Source: Solirubrobacterales bacterium (GTDB lineage Bacteria; Actinomycetota; Thermoleophilia; Solirubrobacterales; 70-9). Taken from it: DNA of 64,000 nt. This document shows positions 27,107 through 35,534 of the stretch, piece by piece. The notes beneath the pieces were generated by a model. The model worked only from the letters and a program-made list of their open reading frames with translations, was not told the DNA's origin and searched no databases. The stretch is from positions 1-64,000 of the forward strand of contig JAGQUQ010000003.1 of NCBI GenBank assembly GCA_020438425.1. Direction: 5' to 3'. Every line of letters begins with the position of its first letter. The stretch's first letter is position 1. The translations under genes and the position numbers were made by a program.

Positions 27107-27832
27107 GTGGAATCTCAGGTGTCAGGTCCGGCCCTCAGGGCGCGGGGTGTCAGCAAGGCTTTCGGTGGCAGGCAGGCCCTTGAGGGAGTCGACTTCGAAG
27201 TCGGTCCCGGTGAAGTGGTCGCGCTGATCGGGCCGAACGGGGCCGGGAAGACCACGCTTCTCTCGATCCTCGCCGGTATTGCCGAGCCCGATTCCGGCGA
27301 AGTCGACGGCAACGGGGTTGCCTGGGTTCCACAACAGGCGGCGCTCTACCGGCGACTGAGCGTGCGTGAAAACCTGCTGCTCTTCGCCCGCCTCCAGCAT
27401 GACGCGGGCCAGACGAACGACCCGCCCGGGCAGATGGTGGACCGGATGCTCGAGCTGACCGGACTCGGCGAGCGAGCCGGTGACCGGGTCGGCACCCTTT
27501 CCGGCGGCAACCAGCAGCGTGTGAACATCGCGATCGGGCTGATGGCCGAGCCGGCCGTCCTGCTGCTCGACGAGCCGAGCGTCGGGCTCGACCCCGGCCA
27601 GCGCGAACGCCTCTGGGACTTCGTACTGGGCCTGGTCGGCACTGGCACCGCGGTTGCCTTCTCGACCCATGACATCCAGGAAGCCGAGCGTTACGCCGAA
27701 CGGATCGTCGTCGTGGCCGAGGGCGAGGGAATCTTCAGCGGCACCGCCGACGAGCTTCGGCAGGCGGTCGATACCGGCAGCGGGGATCTCGAGTCGTCCT
27801 TCCTCGCCTTCCTCAGGGAGCACGGTCACTGA
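27107..27832 (+). CDS. ABC transporter ATP-binding protein
   Basis: ATPase of an ABC-2 type exporter. Walker A GPNGAGKTTLL, Q-loop WVPQQAALYRR, signature LSGGNQQRV, Walker B VLLLDEPSVGLD and a His switch STHD are present in about 241 residues. The start is GTG 27107; the in-frame upstream codon at 27065 lies in a repeat element, so it is unlikely. A CATAAG -10-like hexamer is 10-15 nt upstream. It overlaps the permease gene by one base (TGATG). Substrate unknown; this subfamily often exports drugs, lipids or peptides. Confidence 0.9.
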   Translation: MESQVSGPALRARGVSKAFGGRQALEGVDFEVGPGEVVALIGPNGAGKTTLLSILAGIAEPDSGEVDGNGVAWVPQQAALYRRLSVRENLLLFARLQHDAGQTNDPPGQMVDRMLELTGLGERAGDRVGTLSGGNQQRVNIAIGLMAEPAVLLLDEPSVGLDPGQRERLWDFVLGLVGTGTAVAFSTHDIQEAERYAERIVVVAEGEGIFSGTADELRQAVDTGSGDLESSFLAFLREHGH

Positions 27833-29175
27833 TGCGCTGGCTTCTGCTCAAGGACCTTCAGATCCTCCGGCGTTCGCCGTTGCAGCTGACCCTGCTGATC
27901 CTCTACCCGGTGGTGATCGCGCTGCTGGTCGGCTTCGCGATGACACGCGACGGCGAACAGACCACGGTTGCCCTCTACAACGCGATGCCGGCCGACTCGC
28001 CGCTCGGCTTCGGCGGGGAAGAAGTTGACGGCGACGAGATCCGCGACCAGCTCTGTGACCGGGTCGACTGTCTCTCGGCCGACAGCGTCGAAGACGCGAC
28101 GAAGATGGTCGAGTCGGGCGAGGCGACGGCGGCGGTGATCCTGCCCGAGGACCTCGGCGAAAAGATCCTCTCCCTGGCTTCGCTCAACCCGCAGTCACCC
28201 GAGGTCCAGGTCGTGGTCAACGGGTCGAACACGGTCGAGTCCGAGGTGACTGACGACCGGATCGAGGCGATGCTTTCGGAGGCGAACCTGCTCCTGGCCA
28301 AGCGCCTTTCCGAGGCAGCCAACCAGTATCTGGACTTGATCCTCGAGGGCGGCGAGTTCAGTCTCTTCGGACAGGAGTTGGAGGTACTCGGGCTCCAGAA
28401 GAGCGAGCAGATCCTGAAGCGCCTGGAGAACAAGGTTCCGGCCGGGACCGATCGCGAGGAACTTCAGCGGGCAATCAGGTTCGCCGGTCTCGCAACCGAC
28501 AACCTTGACCTCGCCGGCCCCCTCCTGACCGCGATCACCCAACCGATCAAGGCGGACAAGATCGAGGTCGGTGACGAGGCGCCTTCGCTGGACACCTTCG
28601 CGATCGGCGTGACCACGATCTTCGCCCTGATGTTCGTGACCGTGCTGCTGGTCGCCGGTTCACTGGCGCTGGAGAAGGAAGAGAACGCCTTCACCAGGTT
28701 GACCGCGGGACTGGTGACCCGGCTGCAGATCCTCCTGGCAAAAGTGGGTCTCGGCACCGTGGTCGGTTTCGGGGTTGCCGTGATCCTGCTGGTCGGCCTG
28801 GGGCTGTTCGTCGGAATCGAGTGGGGGAGGGCTCCGCTCTGGCTGCTGGCGATCTTGTTCGGGGCTGCCGCGTTCTCTGCCGGTGGTGCGGCCCTCGGGG
28901 CGGCCGCCCGCGAGGTCCGGGCCGCGACTCTGGCGGCGGTGATGATCTGTCTGCCGGTCGCCCTGCTCTCCCTGGTTCCCGACGACGCGGTCGGCCCGGC
29001 GATCGAGACCGTCATCTCGGTGGTCAGCGCCGCCTTCCCCTTCAAGCCCGCGCTCGACGCACTGACCAGCGGCCTCGAAATCTCCGGTTCATCGGTCTGG
29101 CTGAACTATCTCCACCTGGCGGTTCTCGCCGCCGCTTATTCGGCCTTGGCGAGAGTTGCACTCAGACGCTTCTGA
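27832..29175 (+). CDS. ABC-2 type transporter permease
   Basis: Membrane partner of the preceding ATPase. 447 residues: one N-terminal membrane helix (about 15-38, LQLTLLILYPVVIALLVGF), a large extracytoplasmic domain of about 220 residues, then five or six helices from about residue 260 to the end, the ABC2_membrane_3/YhgE-like topology. Only one ATPase and one permease gene are present, so they probably form homodimers. Followed by a double-hairpin repeat, likely the operon terminator. Confidence 0.88.
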   Translation: MRWLLLKDLQILRRSPLQLTLLILYPVVIALLVGFAMTRDGEQTTVALYNAMPADSPLGFGGEEVDGDEIRDQLCDRVDCLSADSVEDATKMVESGEATAAVILPEDLGEKILSLASLNPQSPEVQVVVNGSNTVESEVTDDRIEAMLSEANLLLAKRLSEAANQYLDLILEGGEFSLFGQELEVLGLQKSEQILKRLENKVPAGTDREELQRAIRFAGLATDNLDLAGPLLTAITQPIKADKIEVGDEAPSLDTFAIGVTTIFALMFVTVLLVAGSLALEKEENAFTRLTAGLVTRLQILLAKVGLGTVVGFGVAVILLVGLGLFVGIEWGRAPLWLLAILFGAAAFSAGGAALGAAAREVRAATLAAVMICLPVALLSLVPDDAVGPAIETVISVVSAAFPFKPALDALTSGLEISGSSVWLNYLHLAVLAAAYSALARVALRRF

Positions 29176-29178
29176 CAT

Positions 29179-29263
29179 CTGCAGTCGGCGAGCTTCGCCC
29201 CGCCTCCAAGATCAACCCGCCCCTCCCATTAGAAGTAACTGATGGTTGGGAGGGGCTCTACTC
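29179..29263 (+). repeat. Intergenic double-hairpin repeat, copy B
   Basis: CTGCAGTC start after the permease stop, a GGCGA/TCGCC hairpin, CCCCGCCTCC, AACCCGCC, and a perfect second stem GCCCCTCCCA (29219-29228) with TGGGAGGGGC (29247-29256). Tail GGCTCTAC. Confidence 0.8.
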
Positions 29264-29273
29264 GAGGTACTTC

Positions 29274-29279
29274 TAGACT
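29274..29279 (+). promoter_or_regulatory. -10 box of hemB
   Basis: TAGACT lies 6 nt before the hemB ATG, implying a leaderless transcript for the heme-respiration block. A matching -35 is not evident because the repeat element occupies that position. Confidence 0.5.
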
Positions 29280-29285
29280 GGGGTC

Positions 29286-30260
29286 ATGAGTTTTCCTTCC
29301 ACGCGACTCCGGCGTCTGAGGCGGACGCCCGCACTGAGGGGCCTGGTCCGTGAAACGTCGCTTACGGCTGCGGACCTGATCCAGCCACTCTTCGTCACCA
29401 CCGGCACCGACCTCCGGGAGCCGGTCAAAGCGATGCCGGGAGTGAGCCGCTTCTCGATCGCCGCCCTGGTCGAGGAGGCGGGGGAGATCGAGGCAGCCGG
29501 AATCCCGGCGGTGCTGCTCTTCGGCATCCCCTCCGAAAAGGACGAGGCCGGGACCGGCGCCTACGACGACGAGGGCGTGGTCCAGATGGCGGTTCGCGCC
29601 GTGAAGGAGGCGCATCCGGAACTGGTCGTGATCACCGACGTCTGTCTTTGCGAGTACACCGACCACGGCCAGTGCGGATTCGTCCGGGACGGCCAGGTCG
29701 ACAACGACGTCACGGTGGAACTGCTCGCCCGGACCGCGATCTCGCATGCCGAAGCCGGGGCGGACATCGTCGCGCCAAGCGACATGATGGATGGCCGGAT
29801 CGGCTCGATCCGGTACCAGCTCGACGAGGAAGGTCATCCCGACACGGCGATCCTTTCCTACGCGGCCAAGTACGCCTCGGCTTTCTACGGCCCGTTCCGG
29901 GAGGCGGCCGGCTCAACCCCGCAGGTCGGTGACCGGCGCGGCTACCAGCTCGATCCGCCCAACGGCGACGAGGCGATCCGCGAAGCGAAGCTCGATCTGG
30001 AAGAGGGCGCCGATGCCCTGATGGTCAAGCCCGCCTCCCATTACCTCGACATCGTCCGCCGGGTGAAGGACGAGACCGGCGCCCCGGTCGCCGCCTACCA
30101 GGTGTCCGGGGAGTACTCGGCGATCAAGGCGGCGGGGGCAAACGGCTGGATCGACGAGAAGGCCGCCGTTCTGGAGTCACTGGTTTCGATGCGTCGCGCC
30201 GGCGCGGATTTCATCGTCAGCTACTTCGCGAAGGAGGCCGCAGGATGGCTCGAGCAGTAG
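29286..30260 (+). CDS. hemB: Porphobilinogen synthase (delta-aminolevulinate dehydratase)
   Basis: Condenses two 5-aminolevulinate molecules to porphobilinogen in heme synthesis. 324 residues, standard length. The Zn-type cysteine motif DVCLCEYTDHGQCG is present, with the Schiff-base lysines in ILSYAAKYASAFYGPFR and LMVKPASHYLD. The gene opens a long plus-strand block (hemB, hemL, cytochrome, menaquinone, Tat) with hemL 13 bp behind. It has the short -10-to-ATG spacing described at 29274. Confidence 0.96.
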   Translation: MSFPSTRLRRLRRTPALRGLVRETSLTAADLIQPLFVTTGTDLREPVKAMPGVSRFSIAALVEEAGEIEAAGIPAVLLFGIPSEKDEAGTGAYDDEGVVQMAVRAVKEAHPELVVITDVCLCEYTDHGQCGFVRDGQVDNDVTVELLARTAISHAEAGADIVAPSDMMDGRIGSIRYQLDEEGHPDTAILSYAAKYASAFYGPFREAAGSTPQVGDRRGYQLDPPNGDEAIREAKLDLEEGADALMVKPASHYLDIVRRVKDETGAPVAAYQVSGEYSAIKAAGANGWIDEKAAVLESLVSMRRAGADFIVSYFAKEAAGWLEQ

Positions 30261-30273
30261 AGGAGAGGATCTG

Positions 30274-31701
30274 ATGTCCGGTTTGAGCCGAGGGGCCCCC
30301 GACAAGGTCAAGATCAAGGTCCGGGGTGACGGTTCCCCACTGGCCACGACCCAGTCCGAGGTCGACCACCAGGAAGAGGAGCGGGCAAAGGCGGAGGCCG
30401 CCAGGTCCGCCGCCGGTCGCGCCAGCAACACCGAACTGTTCGAGCGGGCCCGGCAGGTCCTGCCCGGGGGCGTGAACTCCCCGGTCCGGGCAATGCGCCA
30501 GGTCGGTCTCGACCCGGTCTTCATCGAGTCGGCCGAAGGTTCGGAAGTGATCGATCGCGACGGTCGCCGCTACCTCGACTGGGTCGGGTCCTGGGGCCCG
30601 ATGATCCTCGGTCACACCGACCCCGAGATCCTCGAGGCGATTGACGCGGCCGCTGCCCGGGGCACCAGTTTCGGGGCCGCAACCGAGGCGGAAGTCGAAC
30701 TCGGCGAAGAAGTCGCGTCACGGATCCCGTCGGTCGAGATGATCCGCATGACTTCTTCCGGAACCGAGGCGGCGATGACGGCGGCCCGGCTGGCCCGGGC
30801 GGTTACCGGCCGCGAGGTCCTGGTCAAGTTCGCCGGTGCTTACCACGGTCACTCCGACGGTCTGCTGGCCGAGGCCGGTTCCGGCGTCGCCACCCACGGT
30901 GTTCCCTCTGGCCCGGGGATTCCCGCCGCCCAGGCGGCCGGCACCGTCGTCGTGCCCTGGAACGACCGGGAAGCGGTCTCCGAAGCGTTGCGAACCCACG
31001 ATGTCGCCGCGGTATTCGCGGAACCGGTCGCCGCGAACATGGGGGTTGTGCCGCCGGAAGAGGGCTACCTCGAGTTTCTCCGTGCGGCCACTTCGGAAGC
31101 CGGCTCGTTGCTGGTCTTCGACGAGGTGATCACCGGGTTCCGGGTCGCCCGAGGCGGGGCCCAGGAGCTCTACGGGATCAACCCCGACCTGACCGTGATG
31201 GGCAAGATCATCGGCGGCGGCCTGCCGGCAGCCGCGGTCGGAGGCCCCCGGGAACTCATGGAGAGGCTCTCCCCGGCCGGGGACGTCTACCAGGCGGGAA
31301 CCCTTTCCGGCAACCCGCTTGCCGTGGCTGCCGGACTGGCCACCCTGCGTCGACTCGACCACGAAGCCTACGAGCGACTTGGCGCACTGACCGACCGGCT
31401 GGTGGCGGGGCTCACCAACCTGGCAGATGAGCACAACCTCACGGTTGCCTCGGCGCCGGGGCTGGTCACGCTCTTCTTCTCGGCTCTCCCGGTGAAGGAT
31501 TTCGCCGGAGCCATGGGTACCGACCGCGACCGTCACGCCGCCTTCTACAGGGCGATGCTTGAAAGAGGAATCTGGCTGCCGCCCTCCCAGTTCGAAGCCT
31601 GGTTCGTTTCGCTCGCCCAGGACGAGATCCAGATCGACCGCACCCTGATGGCTGCCGCCGAGGCACTGGCGGCAACCGATCCCGCAAGGAAGATCGGTTG
31701 A
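30274..31701 (+). CDS. hemL: Glutamate-1-semialdehyde 2,1-aminomutase
   Basis: PLP enzyme producing 5-aminolevulinate by the C5 pathway. Core motifs: NTELFERARQVLPGGVNSPVRAM, SSGTEAAMTA, FAGAYHGHSD, VFDEVITGFR, and the PLP lysine in VMGKIIGGGLP, then YQAGTLSGNP. At 475 residues it has about 50 extra residues at the N terminus (charged, Lys/Glu/Arg-rich) before the usual start; no other start codon lies between, and GGAGAGGATCTG precedes the ATG, so the extension looks real. The stop overlaps the TTG start of the next gene. Confidence 0.95.
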   Translation: MSGLSRGAPDKVKIKVRGDGSPLATTQSEVDHQEEERAKAEAARSAAGRASNTELFERARQVLPGGVNSPVRAMRQVGLDPVFIESAEGSEVIDRDGRRYLDWVGSWGPMILGHTDPEILEAIDAAAARGTSFGAATEAEVELGEEVASRIPSVEMIRMTSSGTEAAMTAARLARAVTGREVLVKFAGAYHGHSDGLLAEAGSGVATHGVPSGPGIPAAQAAGTVVVPWNDREAVSEALRTHDVAAVFAEPVAANMGVVPPEEGYLEFLRAATSEAGSLLVFDEVITGFRVARGGAQELYGINPDLTVMGKIIGGGLPAAAVGGPRELMERLSPAGDVYQAGTLSGNPLAVAAGLATLRRLDHEAYERLGALTDRLVAGLTNLADEHNLTVASAPGLVTLFFSALPVKDFAGAMGTDRDRHAAFYRAMLERGIWLPPSQFEAWFVSLAQDEIQIDRTLMAAAEALAATDPARKIG

Positions 31702-32288
31702 GCGGAGAATCCCCGCTCGAACGCCTCGCCGCCCGGGTGCGCGAGGAGGGTCCGCCCCTGAGCGCCCGGGACCCGGAGGAGTTGCTGGCGGAAGCGACCC
31801 GGTTCGGCGATCTCGCCGCCGCCGGTCCCCGCACCCGGGGTCAGGGGGGCGAGTATGCCTTCGTGGTGGAGGCGGTCCGGGAGGGGTATCTCTGCCACTA
31901 CGGGACCTCACGCATCCTCGCCGAGACCGACCCGGACCTCGCCCTTCTGGCCGGGGATCTCTTCTATGCGATCGGAATTCGCGGCCTCGCCGAGCTCGAC
32001 GATCTCGAATCCACAGGAATTCTGTCGGATTTGATCCGGGTTGCGGCAGACCTCCAGGCGGCCGGCCGCCCGGACCTCGCCGAGATTCTGTGGTTGGGGC
32101 AGATTGTCGCTTTGGCATGCGGAAAAGACGAGTCCTGTGCTGCTTCGGTCGACGCCCTGGACTCGGGCCGGGCCGGTGCCGCCGAGGCCCTCGCGGCCTG
32201 GTCGGCTGACCAGGCACGGACCAACGGCCTCGGGCGGGAATTCGACATTGCCCGGACTGCAATAGACTCCGGCCCGTCGAATTTCTAG
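31698..32288 (+). CDS. Hypothetical protein between hemL and Rieske genes
   Basis: 196 residues, not recognised. Mostly alpha-helical and acidic, with an Arg/Glu-rich start, a central LCHYGTSRILAE segment, and FYAIGIRGLAELDDLE, and without signal peptide or clear membrane helix. TTG start overlaps the hemL stop as TTGA, and the stop is 4 bp before qcrA, so it belongs to the operon. Its place between heme synthesis and the cytochrome complex suggests an assembly or regulatory role, but this rests on context alone. Confidence 0.75.
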   Translation: MSGESPLERLAARVREEGPPLSARDPEELLAEATRFGDLAAAGPRTRGQGGEYAFVVEAVREGYLCHYGTSRILAETDPDLALLAGDLFYAIGIRGLAELDDLESTGILSDLIRVAADLQAAGRPDLAEILWLGQIVALACGKDESCAASVDALDSGRAGAAEALAAWSADQARTNGLGREFDIARTAIDSGPSNF

Positions 32289-32292
32289 AAGC

Positions 32293-32973
32293 GTGTCTGA
32301 TCCGTTGAACAAGAACTCCGAGTCGGGGGAAGAACCCCGCGTCAAACTGCCCCCGGCCGAACCACGCGGCTATTTCGAGGGCGAGTCGATGACCCGTCGG
32401 CATGTCTTCACCGTTGCAAGTCAGGCAATCGGTGGAGTCGCGGCGGCGGCCGTCGTGCTGCCCGTGATCGGCTTCGCGGTGGCGCCGCTCTTCACCCGCG
32501 GCGAGGAACGCTGGGAAGCGGTCGGTCCGGTCGAGGACTTCAACGCCGAGGACTACCGGCAGGTCACCATCACCGAGACCCCCGGAATCGGCGAGGCCGG
32601 CAAGACCACCGCCTATGTCCGCAAGGGTTCCCCGGCCTATGACGAGGACGCGAATGAAGTGATCGCGGTTTCGACCCGCTGCGCCCACCTCGGTTGCCCG
32701 GTCCGTTTCGTCCAGGCCGCCCAGAACTTCATCTGCCCCTGCCACGGTGGTGTCTATGACTTCCTTGGCAAGCGGATCGGTGGCCCGCCCGTGCGTCCGC
32801 TCGACCGATTCCAGACCCGGGTCCGGGGCGGTCAGGTCGAACTTGGCCCGCGCTACTCGGTGACCAACCAGCTCAAGGCCGTCCGCGTACGCGACCCCGG
32901 CGAGTTCACCGGTGGCATCTGGGAGTTCCTCTACCCGCCGCGTCCCTCCACCTTCCCCCCGCCCAGCAACTGA
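32293..32973 (+). CDS. qcrA: Rieske iron-sulfur subunit of the cytochrome b complex
   Basis: Electron-transfer subunit oxidising menaquinol. 226 residues: an N-terminal cytoplasmic stretch with a twin-arginine-like motif (TRRHVFTVA, residues 34-42), one membrane helix (about 44-66), then a Rieske fold with C130-x-H132 (CAHLGC) and C148-P-C150-H151 (CPCHGG), which bind the 2Fe-2S cluster and form the disulfide. Rieske proteins need the Tat pathway; tatA and tatC lie 4 kb downstream in the same run. GTG start. Confidence 0.95.
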   Translation: MSDPLNKNSESGEEPRVKLPPAEPRGYFEGESMTRRHVFTVASQAIGGVAAAAVVLPVIGFAVAPLFTRGEERWEAVGPVEDFNAEDYRQVTITETPGIGEAGKTTAYVRKGSPAYDEDANEVIAVSTRCAHLGCPVRFVQAAQNFICPCHGGVYDFLGKRIGGPPVRPLDRFQTRVRGGQVELGPRYSVTNQLKAVRVRDPGEFTGGIWEFLYPPRPSTFPPPSN

Positions 32974-32978
32974 TCTGA

Positions 32979-34091
32979 ATGAGTCTTCTCAAGCGAAAGA
33001 AGAACGACGCCGCCGAGAACGGCGCCGGAGACGAAGAAGCCGTCGCCAAGCCGACCAAGGGCGAGCGCCTGGGTCAGGCCAAGGATCTCGGGGTGCATCA
33101 CGGCACCCAGGCCGGCATCGACGTTGCCGGCTGGGTCGACTCGAGGGTCAACGCCACCGGAATCTTCACCGCGATGATGTCGCGGCACGTGCCGAAGGGA
33201 ACCAACTGGTTCTACACGCTCGGTTCGGCCACGATGTTCATCTTCGCCATGCAGGCGATCACCGGCGTCTTCCTCTCGATGTACTACACGCCGTCGGCAA
33301 CCCAGGCCTACGCCTCGATCACCCACATGACCAACGAGGTCTTCATGGGCGAGTTCGTGCGCGGCATGCACAAGTGGGGCGCCTCGCTGATGATCATCCT
33401 GATCTTCCTGCACATGGGCCGCACCTTCTTTTTCGGCGCCTACAAGTACCCGCGCGAGCTGAACTGGGTGATCGGCGTGGTGCTGCTGATCCTGACCACG
33501 GTCATGGGTCTCACCGGCTACCTGCTGCCCTTCGACCAGCGGTCTTTCTGGGCGACCATCGTCGCCAACAACATCACCGCTTCCGGTCCGGTGGTCGGCC
33601 CCTACCTGGCTGACTTCCTCCGAGCCGGCCCCGACTTCTCGGCGACCACGCTTTCCAGGTTCTATGCACTTCACATGATGGTGGTGCCGGGGCTGATCGC
33701 CGCCCTGATCGGTGCCCACCTCTTCTTCGTCGTCAAGCTCGGCACCACCGCACCGCCCTGGGTCCGGGCCGGCCGTCCGAAGGGCGCCCGTCCGGAAGAA
33801 GCGGTGACCGCCGGCGTCGCCCGCGAGGATCTCGAAGAGGTCCCGGTGAATGGAGCCGGGATCGTCGCCGAAGGCGAGCCGCCCGAAGCGGAAGTTGCCG
33901 AAGCCGACGCTGACGCAGCCGAGGCCGAAGCGGTCGAAGCCACGGAAGCCGCCGAGACCGAAGCCGCTGTCGCTCCGGAAGAACCGGCCGAGGAAGCCCC
34001 CGCTGCCGACGAAGCTCCGGCCGAGGAGCCGCCGGCCGACCCGGCTGACGCTCCCGCCGAGGAAGATGGTGAAGGGGAGGTGAACTCGTGA
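32979..34091 (+). CDS. qcrB: Cytochrome b6-type subunit (N-terminal half of cytochrome b)
   Basis: Four-helix diheme subunit of the menaquinol oxidising complex. Heme ligands H131 and H145 and then H232 and H247 are visible; the second pair is separated by 14 residues, the b6 pattern rather than 13 as in bc1 cytochrome b. The helices run about 78-250. The C-terminal 85 residues are an Ala/Glu/Pro-rich acidic tail of unknown role, absent in homologues I know. The stop overlaps the next start by 4 bp. Confidence 0.94.
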   Translation: MSLLKRKKNDAAENGAGDEEAVAKPTKGERLGQAKDLGVHHGTQAGIDVAGWVDSRVNATGIFTAMMSRHVPKGTNWFYTLGSATMFIFAMQAITGVFLSMYYTPSATQAYASITHMTNEVFMGEFVRGMHKWGASLMIILIFLHMGRTFFFGAYKYPRELNWVIGVVLLILTTVMGLTGYLLPFDQRSFWATIVANNITASGPVVGPYLADFLRAGPDFSATTLSRFYALHMMVVPGLIAALIGAHLFFVVKLGTTAPPWVRAGRPKGARPEEAVTAGVAREDLEEVPVNGAGIVAEGEPPEAEVAEADADAAEAEAVEATEAAETEAAVAPEEPAEEAPAADEAPAEEPPADPADAPAEEDGEGEVNS

Positions 34092-34804
34092 ACGCCCGTG
34101 AAAAGGAGGAATACCTCCGCGAGTACGAGATCCTGAAGAAGAAGGGCAAGCCCTTCTTCCCCTACGCGATCATGAAGGACTCGGTGATGATGCTGATCGT
34201 CGCCGCGGTCATGATCGTGATGTCGATCGTGATGGGCGCCGAGCAGGGCCCCAAGGCCGATCCGACCACCACCACTTACACGCCGCGTCCGGAGTGGTAC
34301 TTCTTCTATCTCTTCGAGCTGCTGCGCGTGATCAAGCCGCCGGAACTGGTGCCGCTGGCGACGATCGGCATTCCGACCATCTGCATGGTCCTGCTCCTGC
34401 TGCTTCCGTTCTACGACCGTGGCCCGGAAAGGGTCCCGTGGAAGCGCCCGATCGCAACCACCACCGGCATCCTGGTGATCATCGCCATGGCATACCTGAC
34501 CTTCCTCGGCGCGACCGCCGGCTCGCCGACCGAGATCGAGCTCGAGACTTCGCCCCAGTACGAGGCCGGCAAGGCGATCGTCGCCGAGTCCGGCTGTCTC
34601 GCCTGTCACTCGATCGGCGAGAACGGTGCCCACGGAGGCCTCGGTCCCGACCTGACCGACATCGGCGCCAAGATCCCGCGTGAAGCGATCAAGCAGTCCG
34701 TGGCTGTCGGCCCGGGCATCATGCCTTCGTTCCAGGGTCTCGGGGAGCAGCAGCTCAACGAAGTCTCGGATTACCTGGCCTCGCTTGACGGCAGCGGCCA
34801 CTGA
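34088..34804 (+). CDS. qcrC: Subunit IV-cytochrome c fusion of the b6c-type complex
   Basis: 238 residues joining the C-terminal half of cytochrome b to a c-type cytochrome. The Qo-site motif PEWY (68-71) and three membrane helices (about 32-50, 88-108, 124-143) form subunit IV; after TAGSPTEI a cytochrome c domain follows with heme-binding CLACH (170-174) and a likely axial Met212 (GIMPSF). Bacillus qcrC has this same fusion. Most actinobacteria instead have a full-length cytochrome b and a separate diheme QcrC. Confidence 0.94.
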   Translation: MNAREKEEYLREYEILKKKGKPFFPYAIMKDSVMMLIVAAVMIVMSIVMGAEQGPKADPTTTTYTPRPEWYFFYLFELLRVIKPPELVPLATIGIPTICMVLLLLLPFYDRGPERVPWKRPIATTTGILVIIAMAYLTFLGATAGSPTEIELETSPQYEAGKAIVAESGCLACHSIGENGAHGGLGPDLTDIGAKIPREAIKQSVAVGPGIMPSFQGLGEQQLNEVSDYLASLDGSGH

Positions 34805-34808
34805 GCCG

Positions 34809-35534
34809 ATGAGCCAGACGGCTCCTCCCCGCCGAGGTGACCAGGAGTTCGCCGGCGAAGTGAACTCGATGTTCGACCGGATCAGCGGCGTCTACGACCG
34901 CATGAACCGGGTGATGACCGCCGGGCTGGATCAGAGCTGGCGGGCCCGGGCGGCCGAACGGGCCCGGCTCGAGTCCGGCATGAAGGCCCTTGATCTCTGC
35001 TGCGGGACCGGTGACCTGGCCCTGATGCTGGCCGAAAGGGTCGGCCCGGAAGGTGAGGTCACGGGTGCGGACTTCTCCCGCCCGATGCTCGATATTGCGC
35101 TTGATAAAGCCAAATCCGAGGGTCTGCGCCAGGCGCGCTTCCAGTGGGCCGACGCCCTCGACCTGCCCTTCGAGGATGAGAGCTTCGACGCTGTGACGAT
35201 CGCTTTCGGGGCCCGCAACCTGGCCGATCTCGACAAGGGGATCAGCGAGATGAGGCGGGTGCTGGTGCCCGGCGGTCGCCTGGTCATCCTCGAGATCACC
35301 CAGCCCCGTCGCCAGCCGCTGGCCGGGTTTTTCGGCCTCTGGTTCGACCGGATCGTGCCGATGCTGGGCAAGGTGGCCGGAGATTCCTCCGCCTACACCT
35401 ACCTGCCGGAGTCGGTTCGCAGTTTTCCGGATGCGGAAACCCTGGCCGGCAAGCTCGACTCGGGCGGTTTTTCCCACGTCCGCTGGACGCTGATGGCCGG
35501 CGGCATCATCGCCCTTCACTCCGGGATCCGTTGA
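34809..35534 (+). CDS. menG: Demethylmenaquinone/ubiquinone methyltransferase
   Basis: SAM-dependent C-methyltransferase completing menaquinone. 241 residues: FDRISGVYDRMNRVMT at the start, motif I LDLCCGTGDLALML, then FSRPMLDIA and the family signature VTIAFGARNLADLDKG. I chose ATG 34809, 5 bp after the qcrC stop; the open frame further upstream overlaps qcrC. The stop overlaps the polyprenyl synthase start by 4 bp. Its placement behind the quinol-oxidising complex ties quinone supply to respiration. Confidence 0.94.
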   Translation: MSQTAPPRRGDQEFAGEVNSMFDRISGVYDRMNRVMTAGLDQSWRARAAERARLESGMKALDLCCGTGDLALMLAERVGPEGEVTGADFSRPMLDIALDKAKSEGLRQARFQWADALDLPFEDESFDAVTIAFGARNLADLDKGISEMRRVLVPGGRLVILEITQPRRQPLAGFFGLWFDRIVPMLGKVAGDSSAYTYLPESVRSFPDAETLAGKLDSGGFSHVRWTLMAGGIIALHSGIR

